Numbered from the stretch's first letter, positions 38,184 to 47,214 are shown. The stretch: 64,000 nt of DNA from Polynucleobacter nymphae (GCF_018882155.1 NZ_JACVPA010000001.1:310001-374000); one strand, 5' to 3'. Notes: generated by a model not told the origin, from the sequence alone. Program-made: numbers and translations.

Positions 38184-38884
38184 ACTGCCCTACGAACCAT
38201 CAACTCCTTGATCTTGCCAATTGCCTTTGTTGGGTTCAAATGCTTAGGGCATACATCCACACAATTCATAATAGTATGGCAACGGAACAAGCGGTAAGGA
38301 TCTTCTAAGTTGTCTAAGCGCTGAGCAGTTTCTTCGTCACGGCTATCAGCAATAAAACGATAGGCCTGTAACAAACCCGCTGGTCCAACAAACTTATCAG
38401 GGTTCCACCAGAAGGATGGGCATGCGGTCGAGCAAGATGCACACAGGATGCACTCATACAAGCCATTTAACTCTTCACGCTCTTCAGGGCTCTGGAGGCG
38501 CTCTTTTTCTGGGGGTGGATTGTCATTTACCAAGTACGGCTTGATAGACAAATATTGTTTAAAGAACAAAGTCATATCGACAATCAAGTCACGCACTACC
38601 GGCAAGCCAGGCAATGGACGTAATGTGATGACCTTAGGCAAGGTCAACATATTAGTCAAACAAGCTAAGCCATTTTTCCCATTGATGTTCATTGCATCTG
38701 AACCGCAAACACCTTCACGGCATGAACGACGATAAGAAATAGTTTCGTCTTGCTTCTTCAAAGAAATCAATGCGTCTAACAACATACGCTCACCAGAGAG
38801 CTCTAACTCATAGCGCTGCATGCGTGGAGCTGCATCGACATCTGGATCGTAGCGGTAAATTTCAAATATGCGGATATCACTCAT
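38180..38884 (-). CDS. sdhB: Succinate dehydrogenase iron-sulfur subunit
   Basis: Protein of 234 aa. 2Fe-2S ligands in CREGVCGSDAMNINGKNGLAC (~56-76), 4Fe-4S and 3Fe-4S ligands in CILCASCSTACP and CHTIMNCVDVCPKHLNP. It passes electrons from the SdhA flavin to quinone at SdhCD. Normal length. Placed 16 bases after sdhA. Confidence 0.98.
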   Translation of the reverse strand: MSDIRIFEIYRYDPDVDAAPRMQRYELELSGERMLLDALISLKKQDETISYRRSCREGVCGSDAMNINGKNGLACLTNMLTLPKVITLRPLPGLPVVRDLIVDMTLFFKQYLSIKPYLVNDNPPPEKERLQSPEEREELNGLYECILCASCSTACPSFWWNPDKFVGPAGLLQAYRFIADSRDEETAQRLDNLEDPYRLFRCHTIMNCVDVCPKHLNPTKAIGKIKELMVRRAV

Positions 38885-38900
38885 TCTCTATCTCTCTTAC

Positions 38901-40679
38901 TTAGAAAGTACGTTCTTTTGGAGGCACTGAATCAACGGTCAATGGTTTTAACTGGACTGGTTTGTAGTCCAAACGATTGCCTTCGCTATACCAAAGCGTA
39001 TGTTTCATCCAATTATCATCATCTCGAAGCTGATGATCATCGTGCGAATGGGCGCCACGACTTTCTTTCCGAGCTGCTGCAGAAATCATCGTTGCATTGG
39101 CAGTTTCAACCAAGTTAGCCACTTCCAAAGCCTCAATCCGAGCAGTGTTGAAAATCTCTGACTTATCTTTAAGCCAAAGGTGCTTAGCGCGCTCAGTCAA
39201 CTTTGCCATTTGGCGAACACCTTCATCCATCAATTCTTGATTGCGGAATACGCCAGCATATTTCTGCATACACTTACGAATATCATTTGCAACATCTTGT
39301 GCATACTCACCGGAGCTAGAGTTATCTAGGGCAGCCAAGCGAGCCATCGTTTGCTCGCCAGCATTCGCAGGCAGCGCTTTGAACTCGCGGTCCTTGAGGT
39401 TCAGGCCAACGATGTGATTACCAGCAGCACGACCGAATACCAAGAGATCAAGCAATGAGTTTGTACCTAAGCGGTTTGCGCCATGCACTGAAACGCATGA
39501 GCACTCACCAATAGCGTATAAGCCATTGACTTCTTCGTTATGCTTACCATTTGCTGGCACAACCACTTGACCATTGATGTTGGTTGGAATACCGCCCATC
39601 TGATAGTGAATCGTTGGTACCACTGGAATGGGCTCTTTGGTTACATCAACGTTCGCAAAGTTAATGCCGATTTCATATACAGAAGGCAAACGCTTCATGA
39701 TGGTCTCAGCACCAATATGCGTTAGGTCGAGCACCACATAATCACCGTTAGGACCACAACCGCGCCCTTCTTTAATTTCTTGATCCATGCAACGTGAAAT
39801 AAAATCCCTTGGTGCTAGATCTTTATAGGTTGGTGCATAGCGCTCCATAAAACGCTCGCCATCTTTATTGCGCAAAATAGCGCCTTCACCACGGCAACCT
39901 TCTGTCAACAAGACGCCTGCGCCAGCTACGCCAGTTGGATGGAACTGCCAGAACTCCATATCTTCCAAAGGAATTCCTGCGCGGGCCGCCAGACCCATAC
40001 CGTCGCCGGTATTAATAAAGGCATTTGTAGATGCATCCCAAATACGGCCAGCACCACCAGTTGCCAAGAGGACTACCTTGGCTTCCAAGATATAAACCTG
40101 GCCAGTTTCCATTTCAAGCGCAGTCACACCAACCACGTCGCCAGCGTCATCGCGAATCAAATCAAGCGCCAACCATTCAACAAAGAAGTTTGTTTTAGCG
40201 CGTACGTTACGTTGGTACAAAGTGTGCAGCATCGCATGACCTGTCCGGTCAGCAGCCGCACAAGCACGCTGTACTGGCTTCTCGCCGTAGTTTGCAGTAT
40301 GGCCACCGAATGGACGCTGATAAATGGTGCCGTCTGGATTACGGTCAAATGGCATACCAAAATGCTCAAGCTCATAGACTGCTTTGGGAGCTTCGCGACA
40401 CATGAACTCGATGACGTCTTGGTCACCCAACCAGTCAGAGCCCTTAATGGTGTCATAAAAGTGATAGTGCCAATTGTCTTCACTCATATTACCTAGTGAG
40501 GCACCGATACCACCTTGCGCAGCAACTGTATGTGAACGCGTTGGGAATACTTTTGTTAATACAGCAACGTTGAGGCCTGCTTCTGCTAACTGCAATGAAG
40601 CACGCATACCTGAACCACCTGCACCAACAATTACCGCATCAAAACGACGCCGTGGTAATGATTTTTGAATGACAGTCAT
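38901..40679 (-). CDS. sdhA: Succinate dehydrogenase flavoprotein subunit
   Basis: Protein of 592 aa from the ATG at 40679 (MTVIQKSLPRRRFDAVIVG). An in-frame upstream ATG would run into sdhD and is rejected. FAD-binding GAGGSGMRASLQLA, and SHTVAAQGGIGASLG with the histidine that bonds FAD covalently. The catalytic region FHPTGVAGAGVLLTEGCRGE and the HGANRLGTNSLLDLLVFG block are complete. The start is 4 bases after sdhD. Confidence 0.98.
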   Translation of the reverse strand: MTVIQKSLPRRRFDAVIVGAGGSGMRASLQLAEAGLNVAVLTKVFPTRSHTVAAQGGIGASLGNMSEDNWHYHFYDTIKGSDWLGDQDVIEFMCREAPKAVYELEHFGMPFDRNPDGTIYQRPFGGHTANYGEKPVQRACAAADRTGHAMLHTLYQRNVRAKTNFFVEWLALDLIRDDAGDVVGVTALEMETGQVYILEAKVVLLATGGAGRIWDASTNAFINTGDGMGLAARAGIPLEDMEFWQFHPTGVAGAGVLLTEGCRGEGAILRNKDGERFMERYAPTYKDLAPRDFISRCMDQEIKEGRGCGPNGDYVVLDLTHIGAETIMKRLPSVYEIGINFANVDVTKEPIPVVPTIHYQMGGIPTNINGQVVVPANGKHNEEVNGLYAIGECSCVSVHGANRLGTNSLLDLLVFGRAAGNHIVGLNLKDREFKALPANAGEQTMARLAALDNSSSGEYAQDVANDIRKCMQKYAGVFRNQELMDEGVRQMAKLTERAKHLWLKDKSEIFNTARIEALEVANLVETANATMISAAARKESRGAHSHDDHQLRDDDNWMKHTLWYSEGNRLDYKPVQLKPLTVDSVPPKERTF

Positions 40680-40683
40680 CGAA

Positions 40684-41049
40684 TTACACTTTCCACAAAA
40701 TTTGTACCGCATAGGCTGCACAAGCCACAAGGTACAGTACGGTCAACACTTGCAGTGTTAAACGAATGCTGACAGGCTTGATGTAATCCATCCAGATGTC
40801 GCGCACACCAATCCAGGCGTGATAGAACAAGCTGAATAAAGCCAAAAAGCTTAAAAGCTTCATGAACTCATTGGCAAATAAGGCGGACCAGCCATCGTAA
40901 GTTGCGCTACCAGTGATGCAATAGTCAACTAATAAAACAATCGTAAATACCACCATCACAATCGCTGTTACGCGCTGGATGATCCACTCCTTAAGACCGT
41001 AATGTGCACCTACTACTAAGCGCTTTGGTCCAATTTGATAAATGGGCAT
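40684..41049 (-). CDS. sdhD: Succinate dehydrogenase membrane anchor subunit SdhD
   Basis: Protein of 121 aa with three membrane helices (~25-47, 60-82, 98-118). KEWIIQRVTAIVMVVF and FSLFYHAWIGVRDIWMDYIK are typical; the histidine in the latter is the likely heme b ligand. With SdhC it binds quinone. It follows sdhC by 24 bases. Confidence 0.94.
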   Translation of the reverse strand: MPIYQIGPKRLVVGAHYGLKEWIIQRVTAIVMVVFTIVLLVDYCITGSATYDGWSALFANEFMKLLSFLALFSLFYHAWIGVRDIWMDYIKPVSIRLTLQVLTVLYLVACAAYAVQILWKV

Positions 41050-41073
41050 GAAATATCCTGAATGAAGTAACGC

Positions 41074-41493
41074 TTAGTAAAAGCCAAATAATTTGAGACC
41101 CACTACTGCAGTCAAAGCCAGGCCCAGAGAAAACACAACAATGGCTGAACGATTGGCTTCAGACTTCTCGACGCCGATTTCTAAATCGAGCAAGAGGTAA
41201 CGAATGCCAGCGCAGAAGTGGTGCAAAAATGCCCAGATCAAACCAAGGCAAATGATTTTTACCAAGATGTTGCCAGTGAACGCTTGGAATTTTTGGTAAC
41301 TCAATTCAGATGCCAGGCTCTGATCAAAGAGATACAAAATAAATGGCAATAAGAGGAACAATGCTGCGCCGCTGATGCGGTGGAGGATAGAAACTTTACC
41401 CGCCCAAGGAAGGCGATATTTAACCAACTGGGCTAAACCAATGTTTCGATAAACCGGTCTATCTTTTTTTACGTCCTGCTGTGCATCAACCAT
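41074..41493 (-). CDS. sdhC: Succinate dehydrogenase cytochrome b556 subunit SdhC
   Basis: Protein of 139 aa with three helices. RPVYRNIGLAQLVKYRLPW, then SILHRISGAALFLLLP (quinone-site serine and arginine region), then HHFCAGIRYLLLDLEIG, which carries the heme ligand histidine. First gene of sdhCDAB-sdhE. The 132-base upstream spacer holds inverted and direct repeats that may control the operon. Confidence 0.94.
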   Translation of the reverse strand: MVDAQQDVKKDRPVYRNIGLAQLVKYRLPWAGKVSILHRISGAALFLLLPFILYLFDQSLASELSYQKFQAFTGNILVKIICLGLIWAFLHHFCAGIRYLLLDLEIGVEKSEANRSAIVVFSLGLALTAVVGLKLFGFY

Positions 41494-41532
41494 GGGTGAT
41501 CTCTATGCGTTTGTGGAGGTTTAATGTATTTT

Positions 41533-41547
41533 TGTTGTATTGCAACA
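41533..41547. promoter_or_regulatory. Inverted repeat upstream of sdhC
   Basis: TGTTG-TATTG-CAACA is a perfect 5-bp inverted repeat with a 5-base centre, 40-54 bases upstream of sdhC. Further upstream the hexamer AGCGTT is repeated exactly 10 bases apart (41586 and 41596). Either could be a regulator site. Neither resembles the GTCTTATATAAGAC palindrome of the gntR-mdh spacer, so the same regulator need not act here. Confidence 0.35.
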
Positions 41548-41625
41548 TATTCTATTGGAAACCTTAGTGGTGGTGAGGATTTTTTAGCGTTTAAAAGCGT
41601 TAAATAGGGGTTTTAACCGATACAT

Positions 41626-42363
41626 TTAGTTCAACTTGTTCTCGTAATGCTGTTCTCTAGTGTCGTACCTAGCGTGCCGAATTTCCACTGGTTTATTCCC
41701 ATAAGTGAAGGCTACCCGCTCAACGGAAAGGAGCGGCACACCAACTGGCAACTGGAGGTGCCTAGCTAAGATCTCATCAGCCGCCACTGCTTTAATTTTT
41801 TCCTCTGCACGCACCATATGGGTGGCGTATTGACTCTCATAAAGTGCGTATACAGGTCCATGCCAGGCATTGAGCGAATATAGATCTAGCTCTTTAAAGC
41901 GGGCTGTGGGAAGCCAAATCTCTTCAAAAACAATGGGTTTGCCTGCAAAGCTTTGTACCCGATCAATATGAATCACCGTGTCACCTGCCTTTAATTTAAG
42001 CAAACTGGCAATATGAGCGTTGGCTTTAGTCTTCAGGCAGGATAAAAACTGGCTAGTCAGAAGAAATTTTTCACCCGAATCTGGTGCCAAACGTAAAAAA
42101 CGGTATTGCCAGTCATCCTCTTGGTGGGTGGCCACAAAAGTGCCCTTGCCCTGGCGCCTGACTAAGAGATTTTGGGCTGCCAACTCATCAATGGCCTTGC
42201 GAACTGTGCCCTGGCTCACTGCATAGCGGGCAGCCAACTCCATTTCACTAGGAATCACAGCCCCTGGAAGCCATTCAGCGGCTTGCAGGCTAGCCAAAAT
42301 CATCACCTTAATCTGCTCGTACAGAGGACTAAATGAGGCAACAGGCAAATTTACTTCTGACAA
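41626..42363 (-). CDS. GntR-family regulator, HutC/UTRA subfamily
   Basis: Protein of 245 aa. Winged helix at ~8-75 (PSEMELAARYAVSQGTVRKAIDEL), then a UTRA ligand-binding domain (~95-235; VIHIDRVQSFAGKPIVFEE, SVERVAFTYGNKPVEI). Start is a TTG with GGAG 7 bases upstream; no in-frame ATG competes. It is divergent from mdh and lies just before sdhCDAB, so it probably responds to a TCA-related acid and regulates mdh, itself or sdh. Ligand unknown. Confidence 0.88.
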   Translation of the reverse strand: MSEVNLPVASFSPLYEQIKVMILASLQAAEWLPGAVIPSEMELAARYAVSQGTVRKAIDELAAQNLLVRRQGKGTFVATHQEDDWQYRFLRLAPDSGEKFLLTSQFLSCLKTKANAHIASLLKLKAGDTVIHIDRVQSFAGKPIVFEEIWLPTARFKELDLYSLNAWHGPVYALYESQYATHMVRAEEKIKAVAADEILARHLQLPVGVPLLSVERVAFTYGNKPVEIRHARYDTREQHYENKLN

Positions 42364-42409
42364 ACTGACTCCAGTTCATATCAATTGGATAAAATTCAGG
42401 GTAATTCTA

Positions 42410-42423
42410 GTCTTATATAAGAC
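42410..42423. promoter_or_regulatory. Palindromic operator in the gntR-mdh spacer
   Basis: GTCTTATATAAGAC is a perfect 14-bp palindrome, the size and symmetry expected of a GntR/HutC operator. It overlaps the predicted -10 box of the gntR gene, which would give autorepression, and lies just upstream of the predicted mdh promoter. The regulator is inferred from adjacency. Confidence 0.6.
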
Positions 42424-42440
42424 GTCATTCATAGTGTAAA
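42412..42440 (-). promoter_or_regulatory. Predicted sigma-70 promoter of the gntR gene
   Basis: On the minus strand TTTACA (42440-42435), a 17-base spacer, and TATAAG (42417-42412). Each box matches consensus at 5 of 6 positions. Transcription would start near 42405, about 40 bases before the TTG start codon. Confidence 0.55.
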
Positions 42441-42469
42441 TCGAAAATCCATGCACTTGAATGGATAAT
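42441..42469 (+). promoter_or_regulatory. Predicted sigma-70 promoter of mdh
   Basis: TCGAAA (42441-42446), 17-base spacer, GATAAT (42464-42469), the -10 box matching 5 of 6 positions. Transcription would start near 42476, 37 bases before the mdh ATG. The palindrome at 42410 lies just upstream of the -35 box. Confidence 0.45.
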
Positions 42470-42512
42470 AGAAAAGTTTTGATTAATTAACCTTCCCCTG
42501 GAGTTCTTAGTA

Positions 42513-43502
42513 ATGGCAAAAGCCCCAATGCGCATCGCTGTAACCGGTGCAGCCGGTCAAATCGGATATTCCCTTTTATTCCGTATCGCCAATGGCGACC
42601 TTTTAGGCAAGGATCAGCCCGTAATCCTCCAGTTACTGGAAATTCCCGATGAAAAAGCTCAAAAAGCCTTAGCTGGCGTCATGATGGAATTAGAAGACTG
42701 TGCTTTTCCGCTTTTAGCAGGCATGACAGCCCATTCAGATCCAATGACTGCGTTTAAAGATATCGATGTAGCCCTTTTAGTAGGTGCACGCCCACGCGGC
42801 CCTGGCATGGAACGTAAAGATTTGCTCTCTGCTAACGCGCAGATTTTCACAGCCCAAGGTAAAGCATTAAATGCCGTAGCCAAGAAGACTGTCAAAGTAT
42901 TGGTTGTTGGTAACCCAGCAAATACCAATGCTTATATCGCTATGAAATCTGCTCCAGATATTCCTGCGAAGAACTTCACAGCAATGTTGCGCCTCGATCA
43001 CAATCGCGCGCTCTCACAATTGGCTACTAAGTTAAACAAGCCTGTTGCCAATATTGAAAAATTGGTTGTTTGGGGGAACCACAGCCCAACCATGTACCCA
43101 GACTATCGCTTTGCAACCGTCGATGGCAAGTCTGTAAAGGACTCCATCAATGATCCAGCTTGGAACAAGGATACTTTCATTCCCACCGTTGGCAAGCGTG
43201 GCGCAGCCATTATCGAGGCTCGTGGCCTTTCATCTGCAGCTTCTGCAGCGAATGCTGCGATCGATCATATGCATGATTGGATACTTGGCACAAATGGTAA
43301 ATGGGTTACGATGGGTATTCCTTCTAAAGGTGAATATGACATTCCAGCAGAAGTAATTTATGGTTTCCCAGTGGTTTGCGAAAATGGCGAATACAAAATG
43401 ATCGAAGGTTTAGAGATTGATGAATTCTCCCGTGAACGCATGACTCATACCCTTAATGAATTACTTGAAGAACAGGCTGGCGTTAAGCACTTACTCTCCT
43501 AA
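42513..43502 (+). CDS. mdh: Malate dehydrogenase (NAD-dependent)
   Basis: Protein of 329 aa of the LDH-like MDH group found in betaproteobacteria. The NAD loop is [16 protein letters not shown] (~11-26). Substrate arginines are in [11 protein letters not shown] (~91-101), the catalytic pair D162 in LRLDHNRA and H190 in [11 protein letters not shown]. Oxidises malate to oxaloacetate for GltA. A CTGGAG ribosome site precedes the ATG. Expression is probably controlled by the divergent GntR regulator. Confidence 0.97.
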   Translation: MAKAPMRIAVTGAAGQIGYSLLFRIANGDLLGKDQPVILQLLEIPDEKAQKALAGVMMELEDCAFPLLAGMTAHSDPMTAFKDIDVALLVGARPRGPGMERKDLLSANAQIFTAQGKALNAVAKKTVKVLVVGNPANTNAYIAMKSAPDIPAKNFTAMLRLDHNRALSQLATKLNKPVANIEKLVVWGNHSPTMYPDYRFATVDGKSVKDSINDPAWNKDTFIPTVGKRGAAIIEARGLSSAASAANAAIDHMHDWILGTNGKWVTMGIPSKGEYDIPAEVIYGFPVVCENGEYKMIEGLEIDEFSRERMTHTLNELLEEQAGVKHLLS

Positions 43503-43515
43503 GGAAAATTGGTAC

Positions 43516-43890
43516 ATGAAAAAAAATCTTCTCACCATCAGCGTTTTACTTGCTAGTATTTTTTCCACTGCGAATGTTAACGCCGGTGATGAAGTATTCA
43601 CATGGACTTGCAATGAAAGTAAACAGTTCAAAACTTCTGGTACTACTGAGAAGATTGTCTTAACTTGGGAAACGAAAACATACAGCTTGGATCGTCAAAC
43701 CTCATTGCCAGGCAGCCTGCGGTATAAAAACACTAACAGCGGTCATGACCTTGTAGTGTTGGGTAATAAGGCAATGCTATTTAACATTAAGGCTGGCGTA
43801 AGACTGGCTGATTTCTGCCAAACTCCAGAAATGAAGGCTGGCAGATTACCGCATTTGTTTGCTGATGCAGAGCCTTTTGTACAGAATTAA
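43516..43890 (+). CDS. Small secreted protein of unknown function
   Basis: 124 aa from the ATG at 43516, which has AAGGAAA upstream; a longer frame reaching back into mdh is rejected. Signal peptide ~1-23 (cleavage NVNA/GDE). The mature part of ~100 residues has two cysteines, near C32 and in the late LADFCQTPEMK, that could form a disulfide, and predicted beta-rich composition. I do not recognise the family. It sits 13 bases after mdh, followed by a strong terminator. Confidence 0.75.
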   Translation: MKKNLLTISVLLASIFSTANVNAGDEVFTWTCNESKQFKTSGTTEKIVLTWETKTYSLDRQTSLPGSLRYKNTNSGHDLVVLGNKAMLFNIKAGVRLADFCQTPEMKAGRLPHLFADAEPFVQN

Positions 43891-43910
43891 TTTCTCAGAT
43901 TGCATTAAAT

Positions 43911-43939
43911 AAAAAAGCCGAGAGATCCTCGGCTTTTTT
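43911..43939. terminator. Bidirectional rho-independent terminator
   Basis: Stem GCCGAG (43917-43922), loop AGATC, stem CTCGGC (43928-43933), flanked by six A on the left and six T on the right. It serves the mdh transcript on the plus strand and the DUF2863/yaaA transcript on the minus strand, which converge here. Confidence 0.92.
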
Positions 43940-43953
43940 ATCGTTGATTGTTT

Positions 43954-45165
43954 TTAATGAAACAAGGGTTGTTGAGATGGCGCATCGTCTGGCATCTCTG
44001 CATGTACAGCTTCTCCTGAGCGATCTGGGAATAATGGTGCTCCACAGTCATCACATAGCTCGGGTTCAAAGAGCATGGCATGGCGAAAGACATCTTCGAC
44101 ACCAGCATCATGCAATGCATCGCATATTTTCTTAATCGGGCTTTCATCATCCGATAAATCATTTAAGGCATCGCTCGCAACACTCTCGCGGTCATATAAA
44201 GGCCAGATCACGCCATACATGATTTCTGAAGAGCCTTTTGCACTAAAGGAAATACGGTACTCATCAGCCTGCTCTTCACCAAATGCACCCACTACGCAAG
44301 ATAGGCCAGCAGGCAAAATACCTAAGCCGCTCTCTAGGTAGTTGACGGCTGCACGAATGCTTAAAGGGCGTACATGCTTATCAGCCAAACGACAGTTCGT
44401 GAAATAGGACTCTGGTAATAAGAGTTCGAACTCGCAGCCTGGCAGCAAAGAGGCAATTGGATCGTGCATGGCGTTTTGCCAGCCAATTAAACTCACCCCA
44501 CGCTCTTGACGCGCAGGCGCTTCAGCCTGCCAACGGAAAATCGGCGTACCACTTGGGGCGCTAAGGGCAGCAATGATAAAACGCGGGTCAGCCAAAACTG
44601 CAATCGTCTCAGACATATCGCGCAACTCGAGCTTCACATCTTTATTACAGATCGCTGCATTTGCTAAGGATTCAGTCAAGATGCGTGTTTGACAATGCGA
44701 ATGTGGCATCTGATCAATGCTATAGAGCCAAGGAACAATTGCAAGGCGAGTATCTGGTGCTGCAATAGCAGAATGCAATGCTTGTGCAGTAGCTTCAACC
44801 ATATTCGTTTGTAATGGTCCTGAAGGAATTTGATAACGGGTGTGTGCAACGATTGGCATTGCCAATAAGAGAACATCCCACTCTTGTCCTTCATGCTCGA
44901 TCTTAAGAGATTCTGCTAGAGTTTCAGCAGAATCTGCCAGCACTTCAAAGGCAACCGTATTAATGCGAAAGGTTTGATCTAGTGCGGCATCAATCACATT
45001 TTGATTTTGGCTTTTGAGTAAACGCATCAAACGAACGTTGAGGCGCTCTTCCCAAAAGCGATCTTCTATTTGACTGCCAGAGGCGGCCAAAGAAATGGCA
45101 TCAGCCACGAGCTTATCAACCTCAGGGGAGCTGCGCTGCGAGGACTTGGTGCGATGTACAGCCAT
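43954..45165 (-). CDS. DUF2863 family protein
   Basis: Protein of 403 aa with no signal or membrane helices. It matches the DUF2863 family, largely confined to Burkholderiales: EERLNVRLMRLLKSQNQNVIDAALD near the N terminus (in part ~41-65), LLLAMPIVAHTRYQIPSG, and a late ELCDDCGAPLFPDRSGE with a CxxC pair that may bind metal. No function is known. It starts inside the yaaA stop (TAATG), and so is probably co-translated with that peroxide-stress gene. Confidence 0.85.
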   Translation of the reverse strand: MAVHRTKSSQRSSPEVDKLVADAISLAASGSQIEDRFWEERLNVRLMRLLKSQNQNVIDAALDQTFRINTVAFEVLADSAETLAESLKIEHEGQEWDVLLLAMPIVAHTRYQIPSGPLQTNMVEATAQALHSAIAAPDTRLAIVPWLYSIDQMPHSHCQTRILTESLANAAICNKDVKLELRDMSETIAVLADPRFIIAALSAPSGTPIFRWQAEAPARQERGVSLIGWQNAMHDPIASLLPGCEFELLLPESYFTNCRLADKHVRPLSIRAAVNYLESGLGILPAGLSCVVGAFGEEQADEYRISFSAKGSSEIMYGVIWPLYDRESVASDALNDLSDDESPIKKICDALHDAGVEDVFRHAMLFEPELCDDCGAPLFPDRSGEAVHAEMPDDAPSQQPLFH

Positions 45166-45941
45166 TATTTTCTCTCTGCCCTTCTGAATACTGGCTTCTC
45201 GAGCTTAGATTCTGCCGCAAAATACTTATAACCATCTAAATTGAAACCTTTTAAGTCTGCCGGATCAGTAATACGATTCTCAACCACATAGCGAGCCATT
45301 AAACCGCGCGCCCGTTTGGCATAAAACGAAATGATTTTGTATTTGCCGTCTTTGCCATCCTGAAATACTGGGGAAATAATTGGGCAACCCAAGTCTTTAG
45401 ACTGCAAGACCTTGAAATACTCTTCTGAGGCTAAATTGAGCAATACAGGCTTTTTTTGCTTTTCCAATATCTTCTTGAGCGAATCGCTTACCCTGCTCCC
45501 CCAAAAGGCGTAGAGATCCTTGCCTCTCGCATTCTGAAACGTGGTCCCCATTTCTAGGCGGTAGGCTTGCATCAAATCTAAAGGTCTTAGGGCTCCATAT
45601 AGACCGGACAAAATCCGGATATGGTCCTGGGCAAAGTCGACGGCCTTAGCGTTCAGGGTTTTAACGTCAAAGCCATCATAGACATCGCCATCAAAAGCAT
45701 AGATCGCTGGCTTACTGTTCGCCTCGGTGAATTTCTTGGACCAATCGCGGTAGCGCCCCACGTTCAAGACAGCTAATTGATCAGATAAACCCATCAACTT
45801 GGCCACATCCTGGGGGGAGAGCTTTTTGAGATCGCCAATCAATTTGGCTGATTCTGAGACAAATTCAGGCAAGGTGGACGTCTTGACCTTCACTGGGGTC
45901 TTGTAATCCAAGGATTTAGCGGGAGAAAGTACGATCAGCAT
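45165..45941 (-). CDS. yaaA: Peroxide stress protein YaaA (UPF0246)
   Basis: Protein of 258 aa. The family start [13 protein letters not shown], the middle [12 protein letters not shown] and [19 protein letters not shown], and the late [14 protein letters not shown] are all present. E. coli YaaA limits intracellular iron and DNA damage during peroxide stress. The 59-base spacer to the divergent aminotransferase shows no clear OxyR site by eye. Confidence 0.94.
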   Translation of the reverse strand: MLIVLSPAKSLDYKTPVKVKTSTLPEFVSESAKLIGDLKKLSPQDVAKLMGLSDQLAVLNVGRYRDWSKKFTEANSKPAIYAFDGDVYDGFDVKTLNAKAVDFAQDHIRILSGLYGALRPLDLMQAYRLEMGTTFQNARGKDLYAFWGSRVSDSLKKILEKQKKPVLLNLASEEYFKVLQSKDLGCPIISPVFQDGKDGKYKIISFYAKRARGLMARYVVENRITDPADLKGFNLDGYKYFAAESKLEKPVFRRAERK

Positions 45942-46000
45942 GGCACAATTTGTCTATGTATTTTTACCATTCTAGCGACTACTAGATTTCCCTGCCTTAA

Positions 46001-47200
46001 ATGACCACGCCAGACATCAGCCCCTCCTTTCCGAGTCGCCTTCCCAATGTGGGAACAACGGTATTTACCGTCATGTCAGCGCTTGCAGCAGAACATCAGG
46101 CGATTAACCTAGGCCAAGGCTTTCCAGACTTTCCCTGCGATCGCAAGTTAATTGCCAGCGTGAACGACGCTATGCTCGCAGATCAAAACCAATACCCTCC
46201 AATGATTGGGATTGCAGCGCTACGCAATGGCATTAGTCAGAAGATCAAAAGTCTATACGGTCACCACTATGACCCCGAAGCGGAAATCACTATCACTGCA
46301 GGCGGCACCCAGGGAATTTTGACAGCCATTCTGGCTTGCGTTAGTCCTGGTGATGAAGTTGTCATCATTGAGCCTGCTTACGACAGCTACCGACCTTCCA
46401 TTGAATTAGCCGGTGGCAAAACGATTGCCGTATCGCTGCAAGTAAAGCGCAATGCGGATGGTCACGTCACTTCCTATGAAATTCCTTGGGATGCTTTGGC
46501 TAGCGCCATTAATTCCAAAACACGCTTACTCATCATCAACTCTCCGCATAATCCCACTGGCATGGTGTGGCAGACAGCAGACTTAGAGCGCCTGGCTCAA
46601 TTAGTAAAAAATACTTCTACACTCATTGTGAGTGATGAAGTCTATGAACACATGGTCTATGACGGTGCGGTACATCACAGCGTGGCTTCGCATCCAGAAT
46701 TAGCTGCCAGGAGTTTTCTAATTTCTAGCTTTGGTAAGACTTATCACGTCACCGGCTGGAAGGTAGGCTATGTTGCCGCACCACCAGCTTTGACAAAAGA
46801 ATTTCGTAAAGTTCATCAATTCAATGTCTTTACTGTGAATACACCAGTGCAGTATGGGCTTGCATCATACTTGGCAGATGCATCACATTATCTAAATCTC
46901 CCTGCCTTCTATCAAGCTAAGCGTGATTTTTTCCGATCAGGTTTAGAAAAGACTCCATTTAAATTACTGCCAACACCAGGCACTTACTTTCAGTGCGCTG
47001 ATTACTCTGCACTCAATATTCCGCAGGCTAAATTAAATGAGGCCGAGTTTTGTAAATGGCTTACTACTCAAGTTGGTGTGGCAGCGATTCCCGTTTCTGC
47101 TTTTTATGATCGTCCCACTGAATCTGGTGTGATTCGTTTCTGCTTTGCCAAGCAAGAGCAAACCTTAGCGGCTGCCTTGCAACGCCTACAATCTTTATAG
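46001..47200 (+). CDS. PLP-dependent aminotransferase, methionine aminotransferase (YbdL) type
   Basis: Fold-type I aminotransferase of 399 aa. NLGQGFPDFPCDRKLI, ITAGGTQGILTAI, NSPHNPTGMVW, and the PLP lysine in SSFGKTYHVTGWKVGY (~K242). The C-terminal TYFQCADYSAL matches YbdL/KAT-like enzymes acting on methionine and aromatic amino acids, rather than AspC. A weak purine-rich region precedes the ATG. It lies 14 bases from the downstream GST gene. Confidence 0.88.
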   Translation: MTTPDISPSFPSRLPNVGTTVFTVMSALAAEHQAINLGQGFPDFPCDRKLIASVNDAMLADQNQYPPMIGIAALRNGISQKIKSLYGHHYDPEAEITITAGGTQGILTAILACVSPGDEVVIIEPAYDSYRPSIELAGGKTIAVSLQVKRNADGHVTSYEIPWDALASAINSKTRLLIINSPHNPTGMVWQTADLERLAQLVKNTSTLIVSDEVYEHMVYDGAVHHSVASHPELAARSFLISSFGKTYHVTGWKVGYVAAPPALTKEFRKVHQFNVFTVNTPVQYGLASYLADASHYLNLPAFYQAKRDFFRSGLEKTPFKLLPTPGTYFQCADYSALNIPQAKLNEAEFCKWLTTQVGVAAIPVSAFYDRPTESGVIRFCFAKQEQTLAAALQRLQSL

Positions 47201-47214
47201 AGAGACCTATAGCA

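Noticed and set aside
39939..40496. 185-aa plus-strand reading frame opposite sdhA
   Set aside because: Antisense to a fully conserved sdhA; no family resemblance and no ribosome site. The same applies to long antisense frames at 15360-15839 (opposite soxC) and 29339-29815 (opposite bactofilin and truA).
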